DNA of 64,000 nucleotides, taken from the NCBI RefSeq assembly GCF_031323975.1, contig NZ_JAVIWS010000001.1:248001-312000 (forward strand), written 5' to 3'. Position numbers and translations under genes: made by a program. The notes below the pieces were generated by a model. The model did no database searches and had not been told where the DNA came from. It worked only from the letters and a program-made list of their open reading frames with translations. The stretch comes from Escherichia ruysiae. Its GTDB lineage: Bacteria > Pseudomonadota > Gammaproteobacteria > Enterobacterales > Enterobacteriaceae. Positions 18,565 through 31,793 of the stretch are shown here, one piece after another. The stretch's first letter is position 1, and every line of letters begins with the position of its first letter.

Positions 18565-19221
18565 ATGTCTGATAACGACGAATTGCAGCAAATCGCGCAT
18601 CTGCGCCGTGAATACACCAAAGGCGGTTTACGCCGCCGCGATCTTCCCGCCGATCCTTTAACCCTTTTTGAACGCTGGCTCTCCCAGGCCTGTGAAGCCA
18701 AACTGGTTGACCCCACCGCGATGGTCGTCGCAACCGTTGATGAACATGGTCAGCCTTATCAGCGCATCGTGTTACTCAAACATTACGACGAAAAAGGGAT
18801 GGTGTTTTACACCAATCTCGGCAGTCGCAAAGCGCATCAAATCGAAAATAACCCGCGCGTTAGCCTGCTTTTCCCGTGGCATACTCTTGAACGCCAGGTG
18901 ATGGTGACCGGTAAAGCGGAGCGTCTTTCGACTCTCGAAGTGATGAAATATTTTCATAGTCGTCCGCGCGATAGCCAGATTGGCGCGTGGGTATCTAAGC
19001 AGTCCAGCCGTATTTCCGCGCGAGGGATCCTTGAGAGCAAATTCCTTGAGCTGAAGCAGAAGTTTCAGCAGGGCGACGTCCCGTTACCGAGTTTCTGGGG
19101 CGGTTTTCGCGTAAGTCTTGAGCAGGTTGAGTTCTGGCAGGGCGGTGAGCATCGTCTGCATGACCGCTTTTTGTACCAGCGTGAAAATGAGGCGTGGAAA
19201 ATCGATCGTCTCGCACCCTGA
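18565..19221 (+). CDS. pdxH: Pyridoxine/pyridoxamine 5'-phosphate oxidase
   Basis: This 218-residue FMN enzyme oxidises pyridoxine or pyridoxamine 5'-phosphate to pyridoxal 5'-phosphate, the last step of PLP synthesis. Family motifs are visible: [18 protein letters not shown], the FMN-binding [10 protein letters not shown] region and the C-terminal signature [15 protein letters not shown]. It is upstream of tyrS and pdxY, the known pdxH-tyrS-pdxY cluster. Confidence 0.98.
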   Translation: MSDNDELQQIAHLRREYTKGGLRRRDLPADPLTLFERWLSQACEAKLVDPTAMVVATVDEHGQPYQRIVLLKHYDEKGMVFYTNLGSRKAHQIENNPRVSLLFPWHTLERQVMVTGKAERLSTLEVMKYFHSRPRDSQIGAWVSKQSSRISARGILESKFLELKQKFQQGDVPLPSFWGGFRVSLEQVEFWQGGEHRLHDRFLYQRENEAWKIDRLAP

Positions 19222-19349
19222 AAAGATGCAAAAATCTTGCTTTAATCGCTGGCACTCCTGATTCCGGCACTTTATTCTATGTCTCTTTCGCATCTGGCGA
19301 AAAGTCGTGTACCGGCAAAGGTGCAGTCGTTATATACATGGAGATTTTG

Positions 19350-20624
19350 ATGGCAAGCAGTAACTTGATTAAACAATTGCAAGAGCGGGGGCTGGTGGCC
19401 CAGGTGACGGACGAAGAAGCGTTAGCAGAGCGACTGGCGCAAGGCCCGATCGCGCTCTATTGCGGCTTCGATCCTACCGCTGACAGCTTGCATTTGGGGC
19501 ATCTTGTTCCATTGTTATGCCTGAAACGCTTCCAGCAGGCGGGCCACAAGCCGGTTGCGCTGGTAGGCGGCGCGACAGGTCTGATTGGCGACCCAAGCTT
19601 CAAAGCTGCCGAGCGTAAGCTGAACACCGAAGAAACTGTTCAGGAGTGGGTGGACAAAATCCGCAAGCAGGTTGCCCCGTTCCTCGATTTCGACTGTGGA
19701 GAAAACTCTGCTATCGCCGCGAACAACTATGACTGGTTCGGCAATATGAATGTGCTGACCTTCCTGCGCGATATCGGTAAGCACTTCTCCGTTAACCAGA
19801 TGATCAACAAAGAAGCGGTTAAGCAGCGTCTCAACCGTGAAGATCAGGGTATTTCGTTCACCGAGTTTTCTTACAACCTGTTGCAGGGCTATGACTTTGC
19901 CTGTCTGAATAAACAGTATGGTGTTACGTTGCAGATTGGCGGCTCTGACCAGTGGGGTAACATCACCTCTGGTATCGATCTGACCCGTCGCCTGCATCAG
20001 AATCAGGTGTTTGGCCTGACCGTTCCGCTGATCACCAAGGCTGACGGCACCAAATTTGGTAAAACTGAAGGCGGCGCAGTATGGCTGGATCCGAAGAAGA
20101 CCAGTCCGTACAAGTTCTACCAGTTCTGGATCAACACCGCTGATGCCGACGTTTACCGCTTCCTGAAGTTCTTCACCTTCATGAGCATTGAAGAGATCAA
20201 TGCCCTCGAAGAAGAAGATAAAAACAGCGGCAAAGCACCGCGCGCCCAGTATGTACTGGCGGAGCAGGTGACGCGTCTGGTTCACGGTGAAGAAGGTTTG
20301 CAAGCCGCGAAACGTATTACCGAATGTCTGTTCAGCGGTTCCTTGAGTGTGCTTAGCGAAGCGGACTTTGAACAGCTGGCGCAGGACGGCGTACCGATGG
20401 TTGAGATGGAAAAAGGCGCTGATCTGATGCAGGCGCTGGTCGATTCTGAACTGCAACCGTCCCGTGGTCAGGCGCGTAAAACTATCGCCTCCAATGCCAT
20501 CACCATTAACGGTGAAAAACAGTCCGATCCTGAATACTTCTTTAAAGAAGAAGATCGCCTGTTTGGTCGTTATACCTTACTGCGTCGCGGCAAAAAGAAT
20601 TACTGTCTGATTTGCTGGAAATAA
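19350..20624 (+). CDS. tyrS: Tyrosyl-tRNA synthetase
   Basis: This 424-residue class I aminoacyl-tRNA synthetase charges tRNA-Tyr. The HIGH motif is HLGH (residues 48-51) and the KMSKS equivalent is KFGKT. The C-terminal S4-like RNA-binding domain begins around residue 350 ([20 protein letters not shown]). I used the ATG at 19350, which gives [16 protein letters not shown]; the same frame is open 52 codons upstream, but those codons lack a good ribosome site and family homology. It lies 128 bases after pdxH. Confidence 0.98.
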   Translation: MASSNLIKQLQERGLVAQVTDEEALAERLAQGPIALYCGFDPTADSLHLGHLVPLLCLKRFQQAGHKPVALVGGATGLIGDPSFKAAERKLNTEETVQEWVDKIRKQVAPFLDFDCGENSAIAANNYDWFGNMNVLTFLRDIGKHFSVNQMINKEAVKQRLNREDQGISFTEFSYNLLQGYDFACLNKQYGVTLQIGGSDQWGNITSGIDLTRRLHQNQVFGLTVPLITKADGTKFGKTEGGAVWLDPKKTSPYKFYQFWINTADADVYRFLKFFTFMSIEEINALEEEDKNSGKAPRAQYVLAEQVTRLVHGEEGLQAAKRITECLFSGSLSVLSEADFEQLAQDGVPMVEMEKGADLMQALVDSELQPSRGQARKTIASNAITINGEKQSDPEYFFKEEDRLFGRYTLLRRGKKNYCLICWK

Positions 20625-20640
20625 TGCACTAAGTGGAAAG

Positions 20641-20670
20641 GGGGAGTGAGAAATCACTCCCCTGATTTTT
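20641..20670 (+). terminator. tyrS-pdxY intercistronic terminator-like hairpin
   Basis: GGGGAGTG (20641-20648) pairs with CACTCCCC (20655-20662), then TGATTTTT follows. This is a complete intrinsic terminator placed only 15 bases ahead of the pdxY start, so it probably attenuates read-through from tyrS into pdxY. Confidence 0.7.
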
Positions 20671-20684
20671 ATACAGGGAGCACA

Positions 20685-21545
20685 ATGAAAAATATTCTCG
20701 CTATCCAGTCTCACGTTGTTTATGGTCATGCGGGTAACAGTGCGGCAGAGTTTCCGATGCGCCGCCTGGGCGCGAATGTCTGGCCGCTGAATACCGTTCA
20801 ATTTTCTAATCATACTCAATACGGCAAATGGACTGGCTGTGTGATGCCGCCCAGCCATTTAACCGAAATTGTGCAGGGCATTGCCGCCATTGATAAATTA
20901 CACACCTGTGATGCCGTACTCAGTGGTTATCTGGGATCGGCGGAGCAGGGCGAACATATCCTCGGTATTGTCCGTCAGGTAAAAGCGGCGAATCCACAAG
21001 CGAAATATTTTTGCGATCCCGTAATGGGGCACCCGGAAAAAGGTTGCATCGTTGCGCCAGGCGTGGCGGAATTTCATGTCCGTCACGGTATGCCAGCCAG
21101 CGATATCATCGCGCCGAATCTGGTCGAGCTGGAAATTCTTTGTGAACATCCAGTACATAACGTCGAAGAGGCCGTTAACGCTGCGCGTGAGCTTATTGCG
21201 CAAGGGCCACAAATCGTATTGGTTAAACACCTTGCACGTGCGGGCTACAGCACAGATCGTTTTGAAATGCTGCTGGTTACTGCTGATGAAGCCTGGCATA
21301 TCAGCCGTCCGCTGGTCGATTTCGGTATGCGCCAGCCGGTAGGTGTTGGTGATGTGACGAGCGGTTTACTGCTGGTGAAATTGTTGCAGGGGGCAACGCT
21401 GCAGGAGGCACTGGAACACGTGACGGCGGCAGTATACGAAATTATGGTAACCACCAAAGCAATGCAGGAATATGAACTGCAGGTGGTTGCCGCGCAAGAT
21501 CGTATAGCCAAACCGGAACACTATTTCAGCGCAACGAAGCTCTGA
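20685..21545 (+). CDS. pdxY: Pyridoxal kinase 2 (PdxY)
   Basis: This 286-residue ribokinase-fold enzyme phosphorylates pyridoxal in B6 salvage. It begins [17 protein letters not shown], with the substrate-loop [16 protein letters not shown] and the ATP-binding [11 protein letters not shown] signature near residue 220 (catalytic Asp in GVGD). The frame is open 13 codons upstream but GGGAG precedes the ATG at 20685. It ends in a weak hairpin convergent with gstA. Confidence 0.97.
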   Translation: MKNILAIQSHVVYGHAGNSAAEFPMRRLGANVWPLNTVQFSNHTQYGKWTGCVMPPSHLTEIVQGIAAIDKLHTCDAVLSGYLGSAEQGEHILGIVRQVKAANPQAKYFCDPVMGHPEKGCIVAPGVAEFHVRHGMPASDIIAPNLVELEILCEHPVHNVEEAVNAARELIAQGPQIVLVKHLARAGYSTDRFEMLLVTADEAWHISRPLVDFGMRQPVGVGDVTSGLLLVKLLQGATLQEALEHVTAAVYEIMVTTKAMQEYELQVVAAQDRIAKPEHYFSATKL

Positions 21546-21551
21546 AATACC

Positions 21552-21577
21552 TCGGCCCACAGCTTCCTGTGGGCCGA
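21552..21577. terminator. Hairpin between pdxY and gstA
   Basis: TCGGCCCACAG and CTGTGGGCCGA form a stable G+C-rich stem between the convergent genes. No clear U-tract follows on either strand, so it is a hairpin of uncertain terminator strength. Confidence 0.5.
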
Positions 21578-21583
21578 TGACGA

Positions 21584-22189
21584 TTACTGCAAGCCTTCCG
21601 CCGTCAACGCGGCTTTCACCGCCGGTCTTTCAGTCATACGCTGCATAAAGGCTGCAATGTGCTCTAAACCCTCCAGATTCAGTTTCACCGCGTATGCCCA
21701 GCGCAGAACCGTAAACAGATAGGCGTCAGCGATGGTGAAACGTTGCCCGCAGATCCAGTGCTCATCTTTCAGCGCGTCGTTAACATACTGCAGCTTTTTC
21801 TCCAGTTGTGCACGGGCAGCCTGTTTATACTCTTCCGGGGTATCCGGGCGGAACAGTGGTGTGAACCCTTTATGCAATTCGGTGGCGATATAGTTCAGCC
21901 ATTCGATGGTTTTATAGCGAGAAATACTGTTTACCGATGCCAGCAACTGGCGGTCGGGAACACTGTCAGCAAGATACTGCATAATTGCTACGCCTTCCGT
22001 CAGCAAAGTACCATCGTCCAGTAGCAACGCAGGAACCTGTCCCTTAGGGTTAATGGCAAAGTAATCATCACCGTTCTCGAGACGTTTTTTCATCAAATCC
22101 ACACTGACGAGCGTAAAGTCCTTTCCGCTCTCACGCAGGGTGATATGGGAAGCAAGAGAGCAGGCGCCCGGTTTGTAGAACAGTTTCAT
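21584..22189 (-). CDS. gstA: Glutathione S-transferase (beta class)
   Basis: This 201-residue cytosolic glutathione S-transferase has the beta-class catalytic Cys10 ([10 protein letters not shown]). The N-terminal thioredoxin-like domain includes the cis-Pro in [11 protein letters not shown] and the glutathione-binding E-G motif [12 protein letters not shown]. The C-terminal helical domain carries the conserved [13 protein letters not shown]-capping box. It conjugates glutathione to electrophiles. Confidence 0.97.
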   Translation of the reverse strand: MKLFYKPGACSLASHITLRESGKDFTLVSVDLMKKRLENGDDYFAINPKGQVPALLLDDGTLLTEGVAIMQYLADSVPDRQLLASVNSISRYKTIEWLNYIATELHKGFTPLFRPDTPEEYKQAARAQLEKKLQYVNDALKDEHWICGQRFTIADAYLFTVLRWAYAVKLNLEGLEHIAAFMQRMTERPAVKAALTAEGLQ

Positions 22190-22236
22190 CGGTAACTCCT
22201 TTTGGCTGTGGTTTAAAGTATGGTAGTGCGTTGCTG

Positions 22237-22274
22237 AACAAAAAAAAAGCCGCTAACGAAAAGTTAGCGGCTTG
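22237..22274 (-). terminator. dtpA terminator
   Basis: A 9-bp perfect stem (GCCGCTAAC at 22249-22257, GTTAGCGGC at 22263-22271) is followed on the minus strand by a run of eight T. This is a strong intrinsic terminator for dtpA, upstream of gstA. Confidence 0.9.
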
Positions 22275-22294
22275 TAAAAGAGTTTCCCTGAAAT

Positions 22295-23797
22295 TTACGC
22301 TACGGCAGCTTTCGCCGCTTTGTCTGCAGCATCGTCCTGGGTCATGCGATGCAGTTTCGGCGCGGTCAGCAGCATCAGCACAGCAATAACGGCAGTGGCG
22401 ACACCAATCTGCAAGAACACGCGACCATACACTTCCAGCGACATCAGCGGATCGGTTACGTTATCCGGAACAGCCATCATACCCGCAACATAACCACCAA
22501 TCAGGTTTGCACCGGCAGTGGTCAGGAACCAGCTACCCATAATGAAGCCCATCAGACGCTGCGGAACGAGCTGTGCAACCATCGCCAGACCCAGACCAGA
22601 GATCATCAGTTCACCGATACTCTGCAGGCCGTAGCTAGCTACCAGCCAGCTTACAGAAACGATACCGGCGTCAGACGCGAATTTCGCACCCAGCGGCAGG
22701 ATCAGGAACGCACCAGAACACATCACCATACCGATTGCAAACTTGGTCGGCATCGGCAGGGTATCGCCCATCTTGTTATAGATAGCGGCCAGAATCGGGC
22801 TACCAATGATGATCCAGAATGGGTTCAGCGCCTGATACTGCTCTGGCTCGACGGCCAGACCAAGAATAGTGTGTTCAACGTTACGAATCGCAAAGAAGTT
22901 CAGCGACGTCGGCATCTGGCTGTACAGCACGAAGAAGATGATTGCTTCAAGCATCAGGATGAAGGCGACGATCATTTTACGACGCGCAGCACCTTTCATG
23001 GCGAACGCTTCTTTACCGAAGATAACCACGATACCCAGGGCAACAACGCCCAGCGCCATACGTGCTACTTCCTGGTTGTGCAGCAGCCAGGTTGCAACTG
23101 CGATCAGGGCTACAACACCAATAATGGTCAGCAGCAGGTTACGGTAGTTGACTGGTTCAAAGTCAGGTTTTGAGCCGTACTGCTTAACCCAGCGTTGGCA
23201 GAAGGCGAAGTTAACGATAGTGATTAACAGACCTACTACGCTAAGGGCGAACGCGACGCTCCAGCCATATTTGGCAGCCAGCCATGGGGTTGCAATCATA
23301 GAGAAGAAAGAACCGATGTTGACGGACATGTAGTACATGGTAAATGCACCGTCCAGACGCGGGTCGTTTTTCTCATAGCAAGTAGAGAGCAGCGAAGACG
23401 GGTTGGCTTTAAACAGGCCGTTACCTACGGCAATAGCCGCCATACCCATATAGACGATACCGGCGTCGTGACCAGACCATGCAACCAGCGCATAACCAAT
23501 GGCCAGTACAATAGCACCAAGCATAATAACGCGTTTAGTACCCAGTACCTTGTCACCTAACCAGCCGCCGATAGCGACCAGACCATAAACCAGGGCGCTA
23601 AAGGAAGAGAAAAGGGTGATTGAATCCGCTTCAGACATACCCAGTTGTTTAACCAGGTAGACAGCCATAATTCCTTGCAGGCCGTAATAACCAAAACGTT
23701 CCCATAACTCAATCGAGAAGATGAGATAGAACGCCTTCGGTTGTTTGAAAGCGTTCAAACTGACGCTTTCTGTTGGTTTTTGGTTTGCAGTGGACAC
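22295..23797 (-). CDS. dtpA: Dipeptide/tripeptide:proton symporter DtpA
   Basis: This 500-residue inner-membrane transporter of the POT/PTR family (also called TppB) imports di- and tripeptides with protons. The POT signature ExxERFxYY is at residues 30-38 (ELWERFGYY). There are about 14 membrane helices. The central signature [15 protein letters not shown] is present. Expression in E. coli responds to OmpR; the upstream region is unusually long (609 bp to nth). Confidence 0.97.
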   Translation of the reverse strand: MSTANQKPTESVSLNAFKQPKAFYLIFSIELWERFGYYGLQGIMAVYLVKQLGMSEADSITLFSSFSALVYGLVAIGGWLGDKVLGTKRVIMLGAIVLAIGYALVAWSGHDAGIVYMGMAAIAVGNGLFKANPSSLLSTCYEKNDPRLDGAFTMYYMSVNIGSFFSMIATPWLAAKYGWSVAFALSVVGLLITIVNFAFCQRWVKQYGSKPDFEPVNYRNLLLTIIGVVALIAVATWLLHNQEVARMALGVVALGIVVIFGKEAFAMKGAARRKMIVAFILMLEAIIFFVLYSQMPTSLNFFAIRNVEHTILGLAVEPEQYQALNPFWIIIGSPILAAIYNKMGDTLPMPTKFAIGMVMCSGAFLILPLGAKFASDAGIVSVSWLVASYGLQSIGELMISGLGLAMVAQLVPQRLMGFIMGSWFLTTAGANLIGGYVAGMMAVPDNVTDPLMSLEVYGRVFLQIGVATAVIAVLMLLTAPKLHRMTQDDAADKAAKAAVA

Positions 23798-23932
23798 TTT
23801 TACCTCTTTTTTTACATCCCATATTAACGGGGGTGCTTTCTCGCGTGATGTCTAAAAAACATACGCGCAATTGTTATAGTGGGAGGGGAAACGGCAGGTA
23901 ATGTTCACTATCTTGCACTTTCAGACAAGTCC

Positions 23933-23957
23933 TTTGTAATAATCTGTTACATATAAC
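23933..23957 (-). promoter_or_regulatory. Candidate OmpR-binding segment for dtpA
   Basis: TTTGTAATAATC followed by TGTTACATATAAC resembles the tandem GTTACA-type OmpR motif. It lies about 140 bases upstream of the dtpA start codon. Regulation of dtpA (tppB) by OmpR is established in enterobacteria; the exact site here is inference. Confidence 0.4.
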
Positions 23958-24220
23958 TGGCGTGGAGAATTCATCGGCTCCGGGAAATGTTATCCAGCGT
24001 TAAATTTTTCAAAAAACGTAAAGGCAGATTTTTTCACTACTGAGATAGGGTAATAATTCCAGTTTGGCGATATGTTCTGCTATAAGGTGTTTTATGTAGT
24101 GGGATAGTCCATTATCTGAAAAATAGCCAGTGTAATGTTTTGTAGGTTTCAGGACGGATTGAATCAATGCTTTGTCAAATTTAACTTTTAAAATGCATTG
24201 TTTTTACATTTCAGTATCAG

Positions 24221-24236
24221 TGTGATCTTGATCACG
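24221..24236. promoter_or_regulatory. Near-consensus CRP site
   Basis: TGTGATCTTGATCACG matches the CRP consensus TGTGA-N6-TCACA at nine of ten core positions. It lies 424 bases upstream of the dtpA start and 170 bases beyond the nth stop. Confidence 0.6.
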
Positions 24237-24309
24237 AATAGATAGAAAATTTCGCTATTAAAAAAACAATTAACCTGCATTTTTGGTTATTCACAAACGG
24301 ATTGCCTGA

Positions 24310-24333
24310 TGATGCCGCAGCGAGGCGGCATCA
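24310..24333 (-). terminator. Hairpin downstream of nth
   Basis: TGATGCCGC (24310-24318) pairs with GCGGCATCA (24325-24333), about 75 bases after the nth stop. The minus-strand continuation lacks a long T-tract, so it is a weak terminator candidate for the rsx-nth operon. Confidence 0.5.
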
Positions 24334-24406
24334 TTAACGTTAGAGGGATGTTTTTGAAGAAGATAAGGAAAGGTAATGGATGGGTAGACGACACCATCTA
24401 TTTGTG

Positions 24407-25042
24407 TCAGATGTCAACTTTCTCTTTGTATTCACAAAGATCTTCAATAATGCAGGAGCCACAGCGCGGCTTGCGGGCAATGCAGGTATAACGCCCGTGA
24501 AGAATTAACCAGTGGTGGCAATCGACTTTAAATTCTGCCGGAACCACTTTCAGCAATTTTTCCTCAACCTGCTCGACATTTTTTCCTGGCGCAAATTGGG
24601 TGCGGTTGCAGACCCGGAAAATGTGGGTATCTACAGCGATGGTCGGCCAGCCGAAAGCGGTATTCAACACCACGTTAGCTGTTTTACGTCCAACGCCGGG
24701 TAAGGCCTCCAGCGCCGCGCGATCTTCCGGAACTTCGCCATTATGCTGTTCCAGTAAGATACGGCAGGTCTTAATGATATTTTCCGCTTTGCTGTTATAT
24801 AACCCAATAGTTTTGATATACGTTTTTACGCCTTCAACACCCAGTTCGAGCATTGCCGCAGGCGTATTAGCCACCGGGTAGAGCTTCGCCGTCGCCTTAT
24901 TAACGCTGACATCGGTGGCCTGAGCGGAAAGCAGTACGGCAATCAGCAATTCAAAAGGCGAACTGAAATTAAGCTCGGTTGTGGGGTGAGGATTGTTCTC
25001 ACGCAGACGTGTGAGGATCTCCAGGCGTTTTGCTTTGTTCAT
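24407..25042 (-). CDS. nth: Endonuclease III (DNA glycosylase/AP lyase)
   Basis: This 211-residue base-excision-repair enzyme removes oxidised pyrimidines and cleaves abasic sites. The helix-hairpin-helix LPGVGRKTANVV carries catalytic Lys120, and Asp138 follows in AVDTH. The C-terminal Cys cluster (CIARKPRCGSCIIEDLC) binds [4Fe-4S]. It is the last gene of rsxABCDGE-nth, with TGATG overlap to rsxE, so translation is coupled. Confidence 0.98.
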   Translation of the reverse strand: MNKAKRLEILTRLRENNPHPTTELNFSSPFELLIAVLLSAQATDVSVNKATAKLYPVANTPAAMLELGVEGVKTYIKTIGLYNSKAENIIKTCRILLEQHNGEVPEDRAALEALPGVGRKTANVVLNTAFGWPTIAVDTHIFRVCNRTQFAPGKNVEQVEEKLLKVVPAEFKVDCHHWLILHGRYTCIARKPRCGSCIIEDLCEYKEKVDI

Positions 25043-25737
25043 CAGACATTCCCTGTTTCACCGTTCGGCAAGCCGCGTTCGGCGATTGCTTCAGCGCGGC
25101 GCTTTTTCATTTTTTCATCAATCAGATATTTCACTGCCAGCATCAGTCCCAGACCAATAAATGCGCCTGGTGGTAACATTGCCAGCAGGAAAGGGGAATC
25201 AGTGTGGAAGATCTCCACCCGCAATACTTTTGCCCAGTTACCCAACAGCGCATCGGCACCGTCAAACAACGTTCCGTTGCCGATGATTTCGCGTAGTGAA
25301 CCCAGCACGAACATTGCGCAGGTTGCGCCCATGCCTATCGAAAAACCATCAAGAGCCGAAAGCGCCGGACCTTTTTTGGCGGCGAAGGCTTCAGCGCGAC
25401 CCACAACGATACAGTTAGTGACAATCAGTGGAATAAAAATCCCTAACGATTGATACAGGCCGAAGGCGTAGGCGTTGATCAGCATCTGTACGGCGCTGAC
25501 CACCGAGGCGATGATCATGACGTAAATGGGGATACGGATCTCAGCTGGCGTCCAGTGACGCAGCGTCGAGATAGTCAGGTTGGTAAGCGTCAGCACCAGT
25601 GTCGTCGCAAGCCCTAAACCCAGAGCGTTGGTGGCAGTGGACGTGACCGCCAGCAGTGGGCAGAGGCCAAGCAACTGAACCAGTGCGGAGTTGTTCTTCC
25701 ATAACCCCTGAACAATAACATCTTTAATTTCGCTCAC
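25042..25737 (-). CDS. rsxE: Rsx/Rnf complex integral membrane subunit RsxE
   Basis: This 231-residue protein has about six membrane helices and belongs to the NqrDE/RnfAE family. It pairs with RsxA as the inverted helical core of the electron-transfer complex. Conserved NALGLGL and [13 protein letters not shown] segments are present. It is 3 bases after rsxG and overlaps nth by one base. Confidence 0.97.
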   Translation of the reverse strand: MSEIKDVIVQGLWKNNSALVQLLGLCPLLAVTSTATNALGLGLATTLVLTLTNLTISTLRHWTPAEIRIPIYVMIIASVVSAVQMLINAYAFGLYQSLGIFIPLIVTNCIVVGRAEAFAAKKGPALSALDGFSIGMGATCAMFVLGSLREIIGNGTLFDGADALLGNWAKVLRVEIFHTDSPFLLAMLPPGAFIGLGLMLAVKYLIDEKMKKRRAEAIAERGLPNGETGNV

Positions 25738-25740
25738 GGT

Positions 25741-26361
25741 TTATTCTCCACAGGCAGGAAGTTGAGAAAGTTGTGCCGGTAACGTCTGAGCGTACAATCC
25801 GGCGCGTTTTACCGCATTCACCACCGCGCGAGGCGTAATGGTCGCCCCAGTAAACTGGTCAAAATCACCGCCATCTTTCTTCACCGCCCAGTGCGCGTCG
25901 TCAGCACCGCTGATTTTTTTACCCGCAAAATGGGTGATCCAGTCTGAAAGGCGCAGTTCGATTTTATCGCCAAGCCCTGGCGTTTCGTGATGTTCTGTCA
26001 CGCGAGTGCCAAGTACCGTGCCGTTAAAGTCGGCTCCGACCAGTAGCTGAATCGCACCGGAATAGCCATCCGGCGCGGTCGCTTCCAGAACGGCGGCTAC
26101 CGGCTTGTCATCCTGTTTAGCGATGTAAACCCGATGCTCACCTTTACCTAACTCTGGTGCCGTCACCAGGTAGCAACTCTGCGCCAGCGCATTGTTATAG
26201 CGTTCGGCTGGCAACACCTGATCAAATAACGCCTTTTGTTGCAGGCTGGCCTGTTCAGCAATCGTCGTTTTGGTCATCTGGTTGATGGCCGCCGTTAAAC
26301 CTGTTGAACCCGCAGCAAACAGCGCCAGTGTAATACCGTGTTTTCGGATAGTTTTCAGCAT
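25741..26361 (-). CDS. rsxG: Rsx/Rnf complex FMN-binding subunit RsxG
   Basis: This 206-residue protein has one N-terminal membrane helix (about residues 9-27) and a periplasmic FMN-binding domain. The motif [11 protein letters not shown] contains the Thr that carries covalently bound FMN in this family. The segment [14 protein letters not shown] is also typical of RnfG/NqrC. Confidence 0.97.
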   Translation of the reverse strand: MLKTIRKHGITLALFAAGSTGLTAAINQMTKTTIAEQASLQQKALFDQVLPAERYNNALAQSCYLVTAPELGKGEHRVYIAKQDDKPVAAVLEATAPDGYSGAIQLLVGADFNGTVLGTRVTEHHETPGLGDKIELRLSDWITHFAGKKISGADDAHWAVKKDGGDFDQFTGATITPRAVVNAVKRAGLYAQTLPAQLSQLPACGE

Positions 26362-26364
26362 GGT

Positions 26365-27423
26365 TTATCCTTTGCGATGGCCGTAGACGCGCGGACGCGT
26401 GTAGTAATCGATCAGAGGAACCGTGATGTTCGCCAGCAAGACAGCAAAAGCCACGCCGTCAGGATAGCCGCCGAAACTGCGGATCAACCAGACTAATAAG
26501 CCCGCCAGCGCACCGAAAATCAGACGACCACGATTGGTCGTAGAAGCGGTCACCGGATCGGTCAGAATAAAGAATGCGCCGAGCATGGTCGCGCCAGACA
26601 GCAGGTGAATTTGCGGTGATGCCAGTGTTTCTGGTGAGAACAACCAGCCCAACGTTGCGCATAACGCCAGCGTTACTAAGAAGCTGACCGGAATATGCCA
26701 GCGAATCGCTTTCTGCCATAGCAACCACACGCCGCCAATCAGCCAGGTGAGGTTTACCCATTGCCAACCAGCACCCGCCAGAATACCGCTGTAGATCGGA
26801 TACTGCATAATCTGCTCAACCGAATGACCGGCGCGGACAGAAGTTTTGAACGTATCCAGTGGCGTTGCCTGGCTAATGCCATCAATACCTAAGCGTAGCG
26901 TGTTCATATCACCGCCGCTGGCAGTATGACCGCTGAAGATAACCTGTATGGCGTCGATGAAGCCAGGGATGTTGACCGCAATTTCATGCGGTGGCAGCCA
27001 GCTGGTCATCTGCACCGGGAAGGAGATCAGTAAGACCACATAGCCAATCATCGCCGGGTTAAACGGGTTTTGCCCCAGACCGCCGTACAACTGTTTAGCG
27101 ATGATCACCGCAAACACCGTACCCAGCACGACCATCCACCATGGTGCGAGGGGCGGAATACTTACGGCGAGTAACAGCCCTGTTAAAAGCGCCGAATTAT
27201 CTTTTAAGGTTGTGGAAACAGGCTGTTTGCGCAGTTTCAGCACAAGAGCTTCGGCTAAAAGTGCACTGACCGACGCCAGGAGGATCTGAACGAGAGTACC
27301 CCAGCCAAAAAACCAAAGTTGCGCAGCGATTCCGGGCACGGCTGCGATCAGTACCAGCAACATAATGCGCGATGTCTGGCGCTGGTTATGGGTATAAGGG
27401 GAGCTAGCTATTCTGAATACCAT
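26365..27423 (-). CDS. rsxD: Rsx/Rnf complex subunit RsxD
   Basis: This 352-residue integral membrane protein of the NqrB/RnfD family has about eight to ten helices. The motif [12 protein letters not shown] includes the Thr used for covalent FMN attachment, and [14 protein letters not shown] is a conserved family segment. It begins directly after rsxC with no gap, and ends 3 bases before rsxG. Confidence 0.97.
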   Translation of the reverse strand: MVFRIASSPYTHNQRQTSRIMLLVLIAAVPGIAAQLWFFGWGTLVQILLASVSALLAEALVLKLRKQPVSTTLKDNSALLTGLLLAVSIPPLAPWWMVVLGTVFAVIIAKQLYGGLGQNPFNPAMIGYVVLLISFPVQMTSWLPPHEIAVNIPGFIDAIQVIFSGHTASGGDMNTLRLGIDGISQATPLDTFKTSVRAGHSVEQIMQYPIYSGILAGAGWQWVNLTWLIGGVWLLWQKAIRWHIPVSFLVTLALCATLGWLFSPETLASPQIHLLSGATMLGAFFILTDPVTASTTNRGRLIFGALAGLLVWLIRSFGGYPDGVAFAVLLANITVPLIDYYTRPRVYGHRKG

Positions 27424-30120
<2,697 letters not shown>

Positions 30121-30121
<1 letters not shown>

Positions 30122-30702
30122 TACAACTTCACCAAACCACTAAAGCCCATAAAGGCCAGAGACATAAGACCTGCGGTAATGAGAGCAATGGCATTACCGC
30201 GAAAAGGTGCCGGGACATTAGCCACAGCAAGGCGTTCGCGAATGGCGGCGAAAAGCACCATCACCAGCGAGAAGCCGACAGCAGCAGAAAAACCGTACAG
30301 TGCCGACTGCAAGAAATTGTGTCCGAGATTGATATTCAGCAATGCCACGCCGAGCACCGCACAGTTGGTGGTGATAAGCGGTAGAAAAATCCCCAGCAGT
30401 CGGTAAAGCACCGGGCTGGTTTTACGTACCACCATCTCGGTGAACTGCACGACCACAGCAATCACCAGAATAAAGGCCAGGGTGCGCAGGTAAATCAGAT
30501 CGAGCGGGATCAAAATCCACGTGTCGATAAGCCAGGCGCAAATAGACGCCAGCGTCATCACAAATGTTGTTGCCAGCCCCATGCCCATTGCGGTTTCCAG
30601 CTTTTTGGAAACGCCCATAAACGGGCAAAGCCCCAGAAACTTGACCAGTACAAAGTTATTGACCAGTACAGTTCCGACAAACAGTAACAGGTAGTCAGTC
30701 AT
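30121..30702 (-). CDS. rsxA: Rsx/Rnf complex integral membrane subunit RsxA
   Basis: This 193-residue protein has about six membrane helices, NqrE/RnfA family, homologous to RsxE in inverted topology. Conserved [16 protein letters not shown] and [13 protein letters not shown] include the Cys residues that hold a shared [2Fe-2S] in the Rnf/Nqr core. It is the promoter-proximal gene of rsxABCDGE-nth. The promoter should lie in 30703-30778. Confidence 0.97.
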
Positions 30703-30778
30703 TTTTCGGCCTGAAATAAAAAAGCCGCCTATTATCCGTTAATCCAGAGCAGGCGACAACAGGTTAACTGTAAGGTTA

Positions 30779-31219
30779 TTACGGATTCACAAACGTCGCT
30801 TTCACCCGCGACGAGCGTTTGAAATAGGGGACGATCAATGCGGTTGCCAGCAAAGTAAACAGCAACTGGCGAACGGCGACACCATCTTCAACTGGCGAAA
30901 ACGCAAAGGCTTTAACCGCCAGTAATACGGAAATCAGTAACCAGATAATATAGTGTTTAGGAACACAACGCCGGCGTTTAAAGAACGCGATAGTTAACCA
31001 CAAGGTGTAATACCACATGGCAATAGCGGTAATAAACGAAACGCCCCATAAGATTTGCGTCGTCATTGTTTGTTCGCCGAGCGTTTTAAATGTTTGAGGA
31101 GAGGATAACGCTGCACAGTACAGCAACAACGCCAGCGTCGTACTCAATAGGGCGACTAACAGCCAGGCCAATGGCCCAAGCAACCAGCCTCCAATACGTT
31201 GTGGCGTTGTGGTGATCAT
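30779..31219 (-). CDS. ydgK: Inner-membrane protein YdgK (DUF2569-like)
   Basis: This 146-residue protein of unknown function has about four membrane helices (residues ~12-37, 55-78, 90-110, 117-135) and a Lys/Arg-rich cytoplasmic loop (FKRRRCVPKHY). The ATG at 31219 follows GGAGAA; an ATG 11 codons upstream is in frame but poorly placed. It lies upstream of rsxA on the same strand, 76 bases away, so it may be co-transcribed with rsx. Confidence 0.88.
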   Translation of the reverse strand: MITTTPQRIGGWLLGPLAWLLVALLSTTLALLLYCAALSSPQTFKTLGEQTMTTQILWGVSFITAIAMWYYTLWLTIAFFKRRRCVPKHYIIWLLISVLLAVKAFAFSPVEDGVAVRQLLFTLLATALIVPYFKRSSRVKATFVNP

Positions 31220-31305
31220 ACGTTCTCCAGAATAGCGACAGCAAACAGGCAAATCTAATTTTAGGGGCGTTATTATAAGGCTTTTATAACCAATCGCTAC
31301 TTTCT

Positions 31306-31521
31306 TTATTGAACATAGTGCCAGACGGACTTTGGAACCTGTCCAAGGTCAAACAATCGACCGCCAGAGACCAGTTCAGCACGGCGGTGATCGGCTGCGC
31401 GATACATATTGATAATATCCTGATCGTCCGTCAGGGTGTAATTAAGGTGGTCGTAGAGTTTTTCCAGACTTTCGAGAGAATTGATTTTACGAAACTTTAA
31501 TAAGTATTCCTGAGCAGTCAT
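31306..31521 (-). CDS. cnu: Hha-family nucleoid modulator Cnu (YdgT)
   Basis: This 71-residue Hha/YmoA-family protein binds H-NS and StpA and modulates silencing; it was also found as an oriC-binding protein. The family core [17 protein letters not shown] and ADHRRAEL is intact. From memory the N-terminus ([14 protein letters not shown]) and DQDIIN differ from K-12. It lies 86 bases upstream of ydgK on the same strand. Confidence 0.96.
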   Translation of the reverse strand: MTAQEYLLKFRKINSLESLEKLYDHLNYTLTDDQDIINMYRAADHRRAELVSGGRLFDLGQVPKSVWHYVQ

Positions 31522-31741
31522 AAAAGATCCATAAAATAACTAATACCAAAGTGGTAGGCATTATATGTTATGATAAAATTTCACCAGCGGTGAACGCTTT
31601 TGCAATAACAATAATAAGAATGTGCTGATGGCAAATATTCAGGGATGAAATACTGCTAATAAAAGAGTAACGCGCTTTACTATTCCTGACAATCGTCAAC
31701 TCCATCGAGCAAGATAATAAATTCCTGGTTTAAATACCTGT

Positions 31742-31776
31742 CAAGTTAAAACATGCACCCGAATGGCTGCATGTTG
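31742..31776 (-). terminator. blr terminator
   Basis: ACATGCA (31751-31757) pairs with TGCATGT (31768-31774). On the minus strand this is followed by TTTAACTTG. It lies just after the blr stop and insulates blr from cnu. Confidence 0.6.
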
Positions 31777-31793
31777 TCTTGCAAACGCAGAGA

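Larger units (their letters stand above)
23798..24406. promoter_or_regulatory. Long A/T-rich nth-dtpA intergenic region
   Basis: This 609-bp gap holds no convincing gene. It contains an OmpR-box-like segment (23933-23957), a near-consensus CRP palindrome (24221-24236) and a hairpin near the nth side. TTGACA on the minus strand near 24170 could be a -35. The A/T richness is in keeping with a nucleoid-protein-bound regulatory region for dtpA. Confidence 0.6.

Noticed and set aside
19515..20456. 313-codon open frame on the strand opposite tyrS
   Set aside because: It lies wholly antisense to a clear tyrosyl-tRNA synthetase, has no ribosome site or family motif, and is explained by codon bias of tyrS.
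22349..23173. 274-codon open frame on the strand opposite dtpA
   Set aside because: The product is His/Gln/Asn/Thr-rich with no domain, as expected from reading the complement of a membrane-protein gene.
24309..24491. 60-codon ORF overlapping the 3' end of nth
   Set aside because: It runs antisense into nth, lacks a good ribosome site and includes the nth terminator hairpin.
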